Part shown: piece by piece, positions 18,346 to 28,900 of the stretch
How positions within the stretch are numbered: position 1 is the stretch's first letter
Layout of the letters: every line of letters begins with the position of its first letter
NCBI GenBank assembly: GCA_012033335.1
Contig: JAAURB010000051.1
Location: 1 to 36,901 of the forward strand
Direction: 5' to 3'
DNA length: 36,901 nt
Source of the DNA: Oscillatoriales cyanobacterium RM2_1_1
GTDB lineage: Bacteria; Cyanobacteriota; Cyanobacteriia; Cyanobacteriales; Microcoleaceae
The notes under the pieces: model-generated
What the model was told of the DNA's origin: nothing
What the model saw: the letters and a program-made list of their open reading frames with translations, nothing else
Databases searched by the model: none
Program-made: the position numbers and the translations under genes

Positions 18346-18465
18346 TAAGTTAGGTGGTTGTAATTAATTGTTAAATGGTAAGGGGTCTGGGGCTGCGCCC
18401 CAGAAAAGCGGCACTGCCCCCTTCACCCCAGATCAATCTTCTGATTAATTGCGTCAAGCTACTTA
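18346..18465 (+). repeat. Dispersed MITE-like repeat, copy C (120 bp)
   Basis: Runs from TAAGTTAGGTGG to AAGCTACTTA, the ends being imperfect inverted repeats. The core hairpin is GGGGCTGCGCCCC. It is exactly as long as copy D (120 bp), lies 19 bp upstream of it, and has the same orientation. No clear target duplication is seen. Confidence 0.88.
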
Positions 18466-18482
18466 CTGAAATGTAAGACTTA

Positions 18483-18604
18483 GATAAGTAGATGGTTGTA
18501 ATTTAATTATACAATAGGAAGGGGGTCTGGGCTTCGCAGGGAAGGGGGCAGCGCCCCTTCAACCCCCTACACGTATCTTCTGATTAATTGTGCCTAGCTA
18601 CTTA
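18483..18604 (+). repeat. Dispersed MITE-like repeat, copy D, with possible 9-bp target duplication
   Basis: Left end GATAAGTAGATGG, right end CTAGCTACTTA; the TAAGTAG...CTACTTA core is 120 bp (18485-18604). The same 9-mer TAAGACTTA flanks it on both sides, at 18474-18482 and 18605-18613, as expected for a transposition footprint. No transposase frame is inside. Apart from copies C and D, the 18336-18839 gap holds only the presumed promoter of the aldo/keto reductase. Confidence 0.85.
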
Positions 18605-18839
18605 TAAGACTTACAGGGGTTGGGTTGAAGCATGAAGCTAGCTTCCCATGGCCGAAGTCTCCCTGAAGGGCAAATACTAACGCCAGTAACCAGTTACCCT
18701 ATTGCTCGTCTATCCTACTTTATAAATCAGCCCAGCTACTGAATCTCAATTCCTTGACACTGTTAATCCGTCTATTTCACGGTAGGATGCTCATAGGACT
18801 GGTTTGATTTGGATTTAAATTGACTTGAATTGACACTGC

Positions 18840-19850
18840 ATGGAGACCGAACAACCCTCTACTGAGCTAAGCAAGCGAATTACCACCCCACATCTGCCTT
18901 CTATGGGATGCGGTACCTGGGCTTGGGGCAATCGCCTGTTATGGGGATATCAGGAAACCATGGATCAGCAGTTGCAGCAGGTCTTCGATCTTTGTGTTGA
19001 GCGGGGAGTCACGTTGTTTGATACGGGCGACTCCTACGGTACAGGCAAGCTCAACGGACGCAGCGAGATGCTATTGGGAAAATTTGCTCAGGCTTATACT
19101 GGGGCTAATCAAGACCGGATTTGCCTCGCCACCAAACTGGCAGCCTATCCCTGGCGACTCACCTCCAAGTCCATGGTATCAGCCTGTCGGGCCTCTATGC
19201 AACGGCTGGGACGGGTGGTAGATTTAGTCCAGATGCACTGGTCAACGGCAAATTATGCCCCCTGGCAAGAGGGAATTTTGCTCAAGGGCCTAGCCGATGC
19301 CTGTGAACAGGGTTTAGCCAATAGTATTGGACTCTCTAACTATGGGCCAAAACGCCTGAGAACCATTCAGCAAAAACTGGCTGATCGAGGGATTGCCATT
19401 AGAACTCTCCAGGTACAATACTCCCTGCTCTCCACCTATCCGGTGACTGAGTTGGGCTTGAAATCCGTCTGCGATGAACTCGGAATTCAACTGATTGCCT
19501 ATAGTCCCCTGGGTTTGGGATTGCTCACGGGCAAGTATACCCAAACCGGTAACCTGCCGAAAGGGATTCGCGGGTTTTTATTCCGGCAACTTCTGCCTGG
19601 GATTCAACCCATCCTGAACAGTTTGCAGGCGATCGCCATTTCTAACCACAAAACAATGGCTCAGGTTGCCCTTAACTGGTGTATTTGTAAAGGGACAATT
19701 CCTATTCCAGGGGCAAAAACCCTAGGGCAGGCGCAAGAAAATTTGGGGGCCCTAGGTTGGCAATTACAGACGGGGGAAATTACAGCCCTAGATCAGGCCG
19801 CTGCCCAAGCTTCTAAGAAAATGGTACAGAATATTTTTCAGACGAAGTGA
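18840..19850 (+). CDS. Aldo/keto reductase
   Basis: An NADPH-dependent oxidoreductase of 336 residues with a TIM barrel. The catalytic tetrad is complete: Asp61 and Tyr66 (DTGDSYG), Lys99 (ATKLA) and His133 (QMHW). The cofactor-binding IPIPGAKTLGQAQEN segment is near the C-terminus. The frame starts with ATG 18840 at the edge of the repeat-filled gap; a short polar N-terminus precedes the first barrel strand. The physiological substrate is unknown; cyanobacterial relatives are annotated only at family level. Confidence 0.9.
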   Translation: METEQPSTELSKRITTPHLPSMGCGTWAWGNRLLWGYQETMDQQLQQVFDLCVERGVTLFDTGDSYGTGKLNGRSEMLLGKFAQAYTGANQDRICLATKLAAYPWRLTSKSMVSACRASMQRLGRVVDLVQMHWSTANYAPWQEGILLKGLADACEQGLANSIGLSNYGPKRLRTIQQKLADRGIAIRTLQVQYSLLSTYPVTELGLKSVCDELGIQLIAYSPLGLGLLTGKYTQTGNLPKGIRGFLFRQLLPGIQPILNSLQAIAISNHKTMAQVALNWCICKGTIPIPGAKTLGQAQENLGALGWQLQTGEITALDQAAAQASKKMVQNIFQTK

Positions 19851-20001
19851 AGACGAAGTGAAATGGATTGGACTTTTTTTAGTCTACGATCCTCAACCTT
19901 CCAAATGATGGAATTGAGTTTTAGCCCATAGTTACCCGCTAACGACGTTACACTTTGATCAGCGGATTTTTATAGGCAGACCTAGATTATTCAACAAACC
20001 C

Positions 20002-21492
20002 ATGGTACAAACCCCAACTCGCCAGACCACTGCCACAGAGTTAGCCACTTTGGCCATCGATTTAATTCGTCAAGCAGGCTGTGAATACGGAGATGTTCGC
20101 TTCTGCACCTCCCGCAAACAGGCACTTTTTGCCCGAGATCGCTCCCTCAGTCGTCTATCAGATAATGATGATTCCGGGTTTGGGGTGCGGGTATTGCTCA
20201 ATGGAGCCTGGGGATTTGCCGCCAGCCATCGCCAAACCCCAGCAGAAGTGACTCGCATGGTGGATCTGGCAGTAGACATTGCCAAAGGCAGCCGTTTGTG
20301 CCAGCAAAATCCCATCAAGCTGGTTCCCGTGGAAGCCTATCAAGACACTTATGTGACTCCGATTGCCATTAATCCCTTCGAGATTCCTGTTGGAGAAAAA
20401 GCAGAATTATTACTGGATTGGAACGAGCGCTTACTCGCCTATGAAACCCAGGGAATCAAAAAAGCCTCGTCCTATCTGATTTTTAGCCAGGAAAATAAGC
20501 TGTTTGCATCTACCATTGGCTCCTTAATCAATCAAACGATTTACCGCAGTTATGGTGGGTTTGGCTGTACGGCGATCGCCAATGGAGATGCCCAGGATCG
20601 TAGCTACGAAAGACCCCCTTTAAATATTGGTTACGAGCAAATTGACACGGCAGATTTCTCTAGTCAAATTGATCGGGTGGCGAGGGAAGCGATTGAAAAA
20701 GTCTCTGCTCCCAAAGGCCCCTCTGGCATCCGTTCCACCCTGATTCTCAAGCCCACCAATATCTGGCTTACCATCCATGAATCCGTTGGACATCCCACCG
20801 AATTAGACCGGGTCTATGGCTACGAATCCAACTTTGCCGGTACCAGTTTTGCTACTACCGATCAACTGGGAACCCTGCAATATGCCGCTCCCTGGGTGAA
20901 CTTCAAGTGCGATCGCACCCAACCCGCCGGTCGCAGCACCGTCGCCTATGACGACGAAGGAGTTCCTGCCCAGGATTGGTACGTCGTCAAGGACGGAATT
21001 CTGGTGGACTACTTGACGGATCGGGAGACGGCCCATCGTCTGGGTCGGGGCAGTAGCAATGGCTGTGCCTATGCCGATAGCTGGTCAAGTGTACCAATGG
21101 TACGCATTCCCAATCTGGGGCTAGAACCGGGCCCGGAGGGGGGCGATCGCACCGCCACCCTAGAAGAGATGATTTCCAATACAGAGGATGGGATTCTGAT
21201 CGATGGAATTGGTAGCTTCTCCATCGATCAACAGCGACGCAACTTTCAGTTTGGTGGAGATGCGTTCTGGCAGGTGAAAAACGGCAAAATTGTAGGGATG
21301 CTCAAAGATGTCACTTACCATGCCATGACCACTGAATTTTGGAATCAGGTAGATGCCATTGGCCCTGCGACAGAACAGCAACAATGCGGGACGAATATCT
21401 GTGGCAAGGGGGAGCCAATGCAGGTCGCCCAAATGACCCACAGAGCTGTCCCTGTAAGAGTTCGAGATATTCATATCGGAGGGGCAAAATAA
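20002..21492 (+). CDS. tldD: TldD/PmbA family metalloprotease
   Basis: A 496-residue subunit of the TldD/TldE-type peptidase, which degrades unfolded peptides and matures some ribosomal peptides. The zinc motif HESVGH (H259-E260-xxx-H264) marks the catalytic TldD subunit rather than the inactive TldE/PmbA partner. N-terminal residues form the substrate-binding domain (CEYGDVRF...SGFGVRVL), and the C-terminal half has the family GxxSNGxAY-like and CGTNICGKGEP segments. The partner gene is usually adjacent in cyanobacteria but is not in this window. It starts with ATG 20002, with 151 bp of non-coding sequence upstream. Confidence 0.93.
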   Translation: MVQTPTRQTTATELATLAIDLIRQAGCEYGDVRFCTSRKQALFARDRSLSRLSDNDDSGFGVRVLLNGAWGFAASHRQTPAEVTRMVDLAVDIAKGSRLCQQNPIKLVPVEAYQDTYVTPIAINPFEIPVGEKAELLLDWNERLLAYETQGIKKASSYLIFSQENKLFASTIGSLINQTIYRSYGGFGCTAIANGDAQDRSYERPPLNIGYEQIDTADFSSQIDRVAREAIEKVSAPKGPSGIRSTLILKPTNIWLTIHESVGHPTELDRVYGYESNFAGTSFATTDQLGTLQYAAPWVNFKCDRTQPAGRSTVAYDDEGVPAQDWYVVKDGILVDYLTDRETAHRLGRGSSNGCAYADSWSSVPMVRIPNLGLEPGPEGGDRTATLEEMISNTEDGILIDGIGSFSIDQQRRNFQFGGDAFWQVKNGKIVGMLKDVTYHAMTTEFWNQVDAIGPATEQQQCGTNICGKGEPMQVAQMTHRAVPVRVRDIHIGGAK

Positions 21493-21590
21493 ATCCTCTG
21501 ATCCTGAATTTATTCTTAGAATCAGTAGCTAGAATCAGCAGTGCCCAAGGGTCTCATGGCTAAAAATTTTTCGAGTCGGGGGATCGCCTA

Positions 21591-21884
21591 TCAAAGCAGG
21601 CCCACATTTCCCAGGCCCAAAATCATCCCAGCCCCCAACAGGTGACCCAGGCTAGTGGTTGCCAATAGTTCTGGCAACCCAAACCCTTCAAATAATCCTG
21701 GCAATGGCCCTGGAATTGCTGGCCCCCGGCCCCGGTTTGCTTTGGGGATGGCGTAGAAGCCAATGGCGATCGCAAATAGATTGCAGGTAATCATGATCAA
21801 TGCCACCTTTGGAGACCAGGTTGGGGTATTGGGTACAGTGGATTGCACAGCCAGCAATCCGGCAAAATTCAGGATGAAATTCAT
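21591..21884 (-). CDS. psaK: Photosystem I reaction centre subunit PsaK
   Basis: A 97-residue peripheral subunit of photosystem I with two transmembrane helices, located at the outer edge of the complex. The first helix is around VALIMITCNLFAIAIGFYAI; the family-typical stromal loop follows (PKANRGRGPAIPGPLP), then FGLPELLATTSLGHLLGAGMILGL as the second helix. The N-terminal stretch before the first helix is typical for cyanobacterial PsaK. It is a single gene. Its promoter should lie in 21885-22000, but no clear elements could be assigned. Confidence 0.95.
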   Translation of the reverse strand: MNFILNFAGLLAVQSTVPNTPTWSPKVALIMITCNLFAIAIGFYAIPKANRGRGPAIPGPLPGLFEGFGLPELLATTSLGHLLGAGMILGLGNVGLL

Positions 21885-22206
21885 AGTGATCTAATCTCAG
21901 TATTCAAATGGTATCGGTCTCTCACAGCCAGGATTATAAGAAAACATACTCACCGATCTTTAAAATCGTTTCAATAGTTAATATCTACTTCAATTTTCGT
22001 AATACAGATAGCTTTAGCCTACTTGAGTAGCGAACCCAGGTTGAGGCTGTGGTTCCAGTCGGCTAATCTACCATATTATTTGGTAAAATGCCTCACTAGC
22101 GGCACAGAGAATTGTCTGGATCAATGGGATTCCAGACCGCGTTAGTCGGTTGTTTCCCTTCCAATAAACTAAGCAGGCTGAAAATAAACGTATCCTCCTC
22201 AATTCC
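21885..22206. other. Gap between psaK and the next minus-strand gene
   Basis: A 322-bp stretch with no reading frame of note. A perfect 7-bp stem, GTCTGGA (22114-22120) with TCCAGAC (22131-22137), may mark the 3' end of the gene to the right. The psaK promoter is presumed to lie near 21885-22000. Confidence 0.5.
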
Positions 22207-22884
22207 CTATTGTTTAGCCAATTCTTGAAATGCTAGATTGGAAAATTCAATAATCGGGACTAAATCCAGTTTCCAGTTTCCAGATTCTTCCACAAATCGA
22301 AATCGAATTCCGGTGGGTTGATTGCTGCGGGTCATCTCAGCAAAAGCTTCCCCCTTTTCCAGGGCAATTTGACCCACTTCAATATCAGTCACCCCATCTC
22401 GACCAATCCATCCCTGTTCAACGCCATAGGCGATCACCTCTCGATCCGAGAACTTGAGTAAGGTTTGGGGTTCGACCCGGAAGCGCAGGGAAAACACCTG
22501 AACTCGATTCAGCATGGGCTCAGCCTTGACCGTGGCCGCATCGGCACAAACCGCCAATTTTTGCATGGCTCCGTAGTACTCAATCGTATTCTGGCTGAGC
22601 TGATCAACAGCTTCATCCCCCCGGCCCGCCAGAATTGCCGATTTGTAGTCTGCAAAGGTGGCTTGAATCTCAGCCGTCTCATCCGCTAGAACTGGAGAAA
22701 CAGCCACTAGCAACCCAATCAACCCCAATCCCATTCCCTGAGCGAATAAATTTAAGGTTTTATACCTGTAGCCCTGAAAGCCAGAAGATTTTTGTAGGAG
22801 GCTACACCCCCATGAAAATCTTCCTCTGCTGACTACCTCGGGGGTAGCTATCAAGTTCAGGGTTAAATTCATCAGATATTTCAT
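22207..22884 (-). CDS. Exported hypothetical protein
   Basis: I do not recognise this 225-residue protein. A hydrophobic stretch at about residues 44-66 (LNLFAQGMGLGLIGLLVAVSPVLADE) looks like a signal peptide with cleavage after VLA. The mature part begins with an NTF2- or tetratricopeptide-like helix (AEIQATFADYKSAILAGRGDEAVDQL) and ends with beta-strands (TGIRFRFVEESGNWKLDLVPI), consistent with an SnoaL/NTF2-like fold. The start is doubtful: the 40-odd residues before the signal sequence look non-native, and the corresponding DNA contains a hairpin (GAAGATTTT with AAAATCTTC near 22784-22825) that may be a leader structure. It is 52 bp downstream of the haemagglutinin-CHAT gene on the same strand. 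Confidence 0.65.
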   Translation of the reverse strand: MKYLMNLTLNLIATPEVVSRGRFSWGCSLLQKSSGFQGYRYKTLNLFAQGMGLGLIGLLVAVSPVLADETAEIQATFADYKSAILAGRGDEAVDQLSQNTIEYYGAMQKLAVCADAATVKAEPMLNRVQVFSLRFRVEPQTLLKFSDREVIAYGVEQGWIGRDGVTDIEVGQIALEKGEAFAEMTRSNQPTGIRFRFVEESGNWKLDLVPIIEFSNLAFQELAKQ

Positions 22885-22936
22885 AGAAAATCAGGTTGAT
22901 TAGTTTTGTAAATCAGGACGAACCTCAGACAACCCC

Positions 22937-25900
22937 TCACCAGGGTGAACCAATCAGGGTAAATCCAGCCCAGTAATAGGGATGGGCCAGGCTTTGAGTC
23001 CCGATATCGGCCAACTCAGGGGGCAGGGGAACAGCGCCCCGGCGAGTCACCAGTTGACCCGATTCAATCCGCACGACTCCCTGAATCATATCCATCTGTG
23101 CCTGCCTCAGGGCTGCTGCTTTGATGGGAGCTGTCCTTAGATCGGTATAAAACTCACTCATCAGTCCCAGGGTTCCTTGATCACTGACGTACCACAAACT
23201 GGCGATCGCCGATTTCACCCCTGCCTGCACCGCCAATCCCGCAAACCCTAGCTCTGCCTGGCGATCGCCACCGCCGTCCGGCAAGCACTCAAGACCAACA
23301 ATTCCAATGGTGGCATATCCCAGTTTAAGGTCGGCAATTGATCCAGGGGCAAACGAGTATCCCAGAGCTGAATATAGGAATTTCTCGGGGCTCCAGGTCT
23401 GAAGTCAGCATGGGTGGCCAGGTGAATCACATCATAGTTCGTCAGCCGCCGTTGGACTTTGAGATTTTCCAGGGTGAAGGCTTCGTCTAAGAAGCCTTCA
23501 CCCGGCCAGAGTGAAGTAATAGTAGCAACTTCCAAAGGCACAGCAGGCAAAGGGCTTTGGTTCTCAAACGTACTGGCTCCCATGGCCAGAATATCCCCTT
23601 GCTCGAGGGAATCGTAGCGAGTGTTGATAAAGCTAGTGCTGGGAATCAGGCTGTAGCTGTATTGCTCCACCAGAAATTGCTTCCCATCCCAAAGGGCAGC
23701 CAGGGGGACACTCCGCAAGCCTGGCCCCATGGAGAACAGTAAAGTTGTGGCCCCAACTCGTTCTAGATCCGCTGCAATCGGCTGAATCATCCATTCATGG
23801 AGCTGTTGGGCAGGCCCTTGATAGCGGTCGGTATCCCGATCTCTGGGGTTAGTAATACTGGCTTGCAAATCTCGAATCACGGGAAACAATTGCTCCGCTG
23901 TCGCTTCCGGAACACTGCGGCGAATGGGTTCCCCGGAGGACGGAACCAGAATAATTTCTAACTGCTCCTCTCGGGCCACCATGTAGACAATCACATAAAC
24001 TTCCTCGGTTTGTTCTTCAATCCGCCGGAGCACCTCTTGAATAGCTTGGCGGTCAATCAGGGAGGTTGTTACCCCTAAGTATTGTTCAAATTCTCGATTA
24101 CGGCTCTGTTCCACCAGGAGCAAGGTAATGTCCAAATTGCCACTTTGAAAGGCAAAGTCTGACGAGGCAATCAAGTCCCTGGGGTTGAAGCGGATATCAC
24201 CCGAATCATCCCGTGGATCAGCGGTAATTTCAGCTTCATCGATGGTTCGCACTGGAGAGGTGGTATCCCGATTGATGGCGATCGCAATGTTGTTAAAGCT
24301 TTCTCCATTGGGGATAGGAATTGGTATGGGAGTAGAAGTTGCAGGATCATCGGTTTGAAAGGTGATATTGCCTTCCGTGGCGGAGCGGGGCAGGGAGGTT
24401 CCTGGAGTCACGGCTGAAGTACCACTAGTAATCGCGCCAGCACTGCCATTGACTCCGGGATTTCCCACTTCAAAAGCGGCTACGGGAGAATTGAGAGCGC
24501 CCCCCGCGTGGCGAATCGTAATCGAACCTCCCCCATTGGGACTTCCCGTAGATAGGCTCGCCGTACCACTGGGGGAGAAGCCCGTAGGAAACGTATTAGT
24601 GGCCCGGAAGAATCGACTGGTGGAGGTAATTGAAATGTCACCTCCTACCCCCTGGGTACCGCCCTCTGCCCGAATTGAACCGACTTCAACATCTCCCACT
24701 GGATCAAGGGTGACATTGCCCCCACTGCCTGGGGAACCGCTGGTGTCGATTTGCCCCGCCCGAATGGCGGTTTCCGCTTGCAGGATGAGGTTACCTCCAC
24801 TGGTTCCGGTGGTGTTGAGGTTGCCGGTGGCGATCGCCCCGGTTGGAGCATTCAGGGTTATGTTACCCCCAGGAATAGTGGCAGCGGCGGTGGTTAAGTT
24901 CCCGGTGGTGAGGCTTTGCTGTTCGGTGGTGAGGTTGATCTCAGTCGCATCAATGTCCCCCGTCGTCAGGGTTTGATTGCTGGTAATGGTAACGGTGCTG
25001 TCGCTGGAGATTTGACCATTTAGGGTGGTATTGCCCCCGGCGGTGATATTCACTCCCCCGGTCCCGGTGGTGATGCCGCTGCCATTAACATTCCCCCCTG
25101 TCACCTCCAAGCCATTCAGGGGCAAAGAATTACCGGTTGTTCCCAGGGTGACATTGCCGGTTCCCGCCTCCAGGATGAGCTGCCCTGGCCCAGAAATTTC
25201 ATTAGGAAGTATCAGGGAGCCATCATTAATATCGGTATTTAACCTCACCGTCTCACCGGCAATGTTGGTCTGGCCCACAGCGGAAAAATCCAGACCCCCG
25301 GCTGAGAATACATCCCCAAATAAGCTAACTGTTCCAGCCTGGGGTTCTACTGCTGCCAATTCTCCGCCCCGAGCTCCAATCTGATCCAGGGTAATTCTGC
25401 CGGTTCCGGCATTCAAAGTCAGGCGATCGCCGCCCCGGTAATCGGACTATTGGTCAGGAGAATGCTGCCGTTCCCCAGACTGGTGAGGGTGATGTCGGTG
25501 TTCAGGGCGGTGCCGCCGGTTGCCGTTGTCAAGTCAAGAGTGTCACTCACGGTTAAGTTGCCATTCAAACTTGTAATGCCGCTGGTCAGGACTTGGAGAT
25601 TTCCCAGGGGGGCAGTCTCTCCCACAGTAGATAAACTGACGTTTCCGGTGCCCGCATTTAAGGTCAGATTGGGATTCCCAGGGGTGCTATTCCCTGGATC
25701 GCTGTTCCCTGGGGCGCTATTAATAGCATTGCCAAACCGGATTTCCCCCCCGCCGCCTGAACCCACTGTAGACAGGGTCAGGGACTCTTCGATCAGGACT
25801 GGAGTATTGAAAATTAGGGAACCTCCCTGACCGGCTGTGGCTGAAACATCCAGATTGCCTCCCAGAGTGAGGGGAGTGTCTGAGGTGAAGGTCACGGCTC

Positions 25901-28900
25901 CCCCCTGGGAGGTGCTATTGCCAGAGCGGGTGCTGGTGTTGATTTCTCCGGTTAAAATCTGACCCGAGGCATTGAAATTGACGGAGCCGCCATCCCCATC
26001 CAGGGAACGGGTATCGATCACACCAGCCTGGGTGTCAATGGTTCCGGCAGCGCTATTCAAGTTCACAGCCCCACCGGAGTTGAGGATATTGCCCGAAACG
26101 ATATCATTTTGCGCTTCCAGGGTTAAACTGGCATTTTCAGCCCCAATCAAGCTGAATCCATTGCCATTAAACGACTCTGCCCGCACTAACAGGGGAGAAC
26201 GAAAGGTTGTATCTCCAGCCAGGCTGATGGGATTGTCCGATCCACCACTGCCAATGGTTAGGGTTTCAAGGTCAGAGCCCAGAGGATTCAGGTCAGTTTG
26301 GCTGAGTTCCAGGGCGTTGGAATCGGCGTTAGCCGTCCCCCCCAGGATAATAGTCTGACCCGGGGTAAAGGGTTGCAGGGTTAACGGTTGGTTATTGCCG
26401 GTGACTGTGCCCCCCAAGTCCAGTTCATCTGCCGTCAGGGTGAGGGTGTTATTCAACGCCAAATCGTCGTTGTAGCGTTGACCCAACTCCCCTGAGGTGG
26501 TGACATCGCTATTGAGTGCGGTGGTTCCCCCCCCGTCGGTGAATAAACTGGTGGCGTTAACGGTACTGCTAAAGGTTGTAGTTGCCGAACTAGTAACGGT
26601 CAAATCCCCAAGAGCAACCTGATTACCAACGGGCTGAGTAAACTGCACGGCCCCAGTTCCCGCGTCAATTTGCAGGGTATTCTGGTTAGGGGCGCTGCCA
26701 TTGACAGGGCCATTGAACGTTACCGTTCCCCCCGCTGTGCCCCCGGATGTGATGAGGTCGATAGTAGGTTGAGACAACTGTGTGGTCTGATTCAGGGCGA
26801 TCGCTCCCCCCTGACCTGCTGGGGCTGAGGTATCAATGCTCTCCGTCAAAGTAATCTGGTTGCCAGCCTCCAGGGTAACTGACCCACTAATGGCACTGCT
26901 GGAGTCCTGGGTCGAACGGGTATCAATCTCCCCCACCGTTAAATTAATGGCAGCATCCAGGATCACGTCTCCGCCGTTGCTGGTGTCGGAACTCGTAGTC
27001 AGCAGCCCCCGGCGGGTATCTACATTCCCATCCGTGCTGGTAACTGTAATTCCTCCCTGGGTGTTGAGTGCCCCTGTCCTGACGTTCTGGTTGCCCGTCA
27101 GACTGATGTCTCCCTCCCCAAGGGATTCGATCAGGGCGGTGTCGCCAAAGAATAAACTGATCGGATTACTGGTCGGATTATCGCCATTGCTGGTTCCGGT
27201 GATTTGAATGGCTCCCGCCTCCGAGAACACCAGGGACGCAAAACTACGAACCCCTGCACTGTTGAGCCCCGTTCCCCCAATCCCAACCAGATTAACGTCT
27301 CCATTGCCGCTGCTGCGAAGCTCCGTACCACTCAATAGCAAAACCCCATCGTTATTCCCCCCTGATCCATTGGCGGTTCCTGCTAGGATCAAATCCCCCG
27401 ACTGGGTGGTTTCAATCAGACTATTATTGATGACAATTCCCTGACCTTGGGTATTGCCGTTGCCCGTTCCAGTGATGGCAATCTCACCGGTGGCAGAACT
27501 AATTAAGCTCTGATTCAGGATGGCAATTCCCTGACTATTGGGGCCATCGCTACTGGTTCCATCCAGGGTAATTGTGCCGGATACCGTGGTTAGATCGCCC
27601 CGATCAAATAACACAATGCCATCATTGTCTACCCCTGTTCCCTGACTGGAACCAGTCAAGGAAAGATTGCCAATACCCTCAGAGAAAATAGCGCCGCCTT
27701 CATTGATCAAAATCCCGTGACTCTGGTTGGTTCCCCGACCAATTCCTGAGAGTTGAATGATGCCATCATTGGATTGGACAAAGCCATTTTCAAAGATTAA
27801 AATTCCTTCACTGGCTGCACCATTGCCTCCGGTTCCAGTAATTGTAATATTGCCCGTCCCGGTTGCGATCACCTGGGAATCTCGAATGACAACGCCATCG
27901 TTATTATTGCCGATCGCCTGGCTTGTGCCACTCAGGTTAATATCTCCATCGGTAGATAGGAGTTGAGCGTTATTGGTGAGGGTAATCCCGTTGGTATTTC
28001 CCAGGCCCAGGATAGCATTTCCAGTTAAGTTAATGGTTCCGGTTCCAGTTGAGATCAGGGCATCCTGAAAAATATTAATCCCGCTTCCTGCCGCCGTAAA
28101 GTTGCCATTTCCCGTGTCAATTAAGGCATTACCAATATTAATCACCCCTGAACCATCTGCGTCAACATCCGCGTTGAAAATAACATTCAACCGAGCTTCG
28201 TCAGGAACATTGTTGACGATACTTTGATTCACAACATTAATAGAGTTGGCGGCATTAAAAGTTAAGTTGGCTTCCTCAAGATTAAGGTCATCAAACCCAT
28301 TAAAATCAATTGAGGCGTTGAGGGTAATATCCCCTGCCCCTGGAATCGTGGGATCAGTTCCCGTTTCAATAATCACAGTGCCAGAAAATTCCAGCGCATC
28401 TTCCAGGGTGCCTACGGCAATTTGAGAGAGAGTACTGTCCGGCGGTAATGGATCTGGAGGCAGGGTTTCAACAATTTCAATACTGATAGGGTCAATCAGC
28501 CAGGTTCCTCCAGTTCCGTTGGGAGCAGAAAGATCAGGGGCATGGGTGACCGCCAGAACTCCCCGGCTACTGGTTTCTACAAAGCCCCCATCGCCAAACC
28601 CTAGGCCCCCCCGAACGCTGATCTGCCCTCCAATCTGGGTATATTCCTCTGACCAAACAATCACCGTCCCCCCATCCCCGAACTGTAGCCCATCCGCTTG
28701 AATGAAGGAGTTCTGGTCAATTACAGTTTGGGCTGAGTTGGGTAGGATTCCAGACCCTTTGTAATCTCCCCCGATCCGAATGGTTCCGCCCCCATTCCCA
28801 CTGGCATCGACTCGGGCCCCCAGCAGCTCAACCCGGTTGCCCAAGAGGTTGATCTCCCCCCTTGGAGGGGATTTAGAACTATCAGAATGATTCGGGGTGG

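Noticed and set aside
4109..19951. 21-mer GTTACCCGCTAxCGACGxTAC at 4109-4129 and 19931-19951 (19/21 identical) as a dispersed element
   Set aside because: One copy is within the EAL coding frame, and about one such match is expected by chance in a window of this size.
24362..24976. Long proline/valine-rich plus-strand frames (also 25450-25830, 26836-27207)
   Set aside because: Mirror frames of the repetitive haemagglutinin gene; composition reflects the Gly/Thr-rich coding strand.
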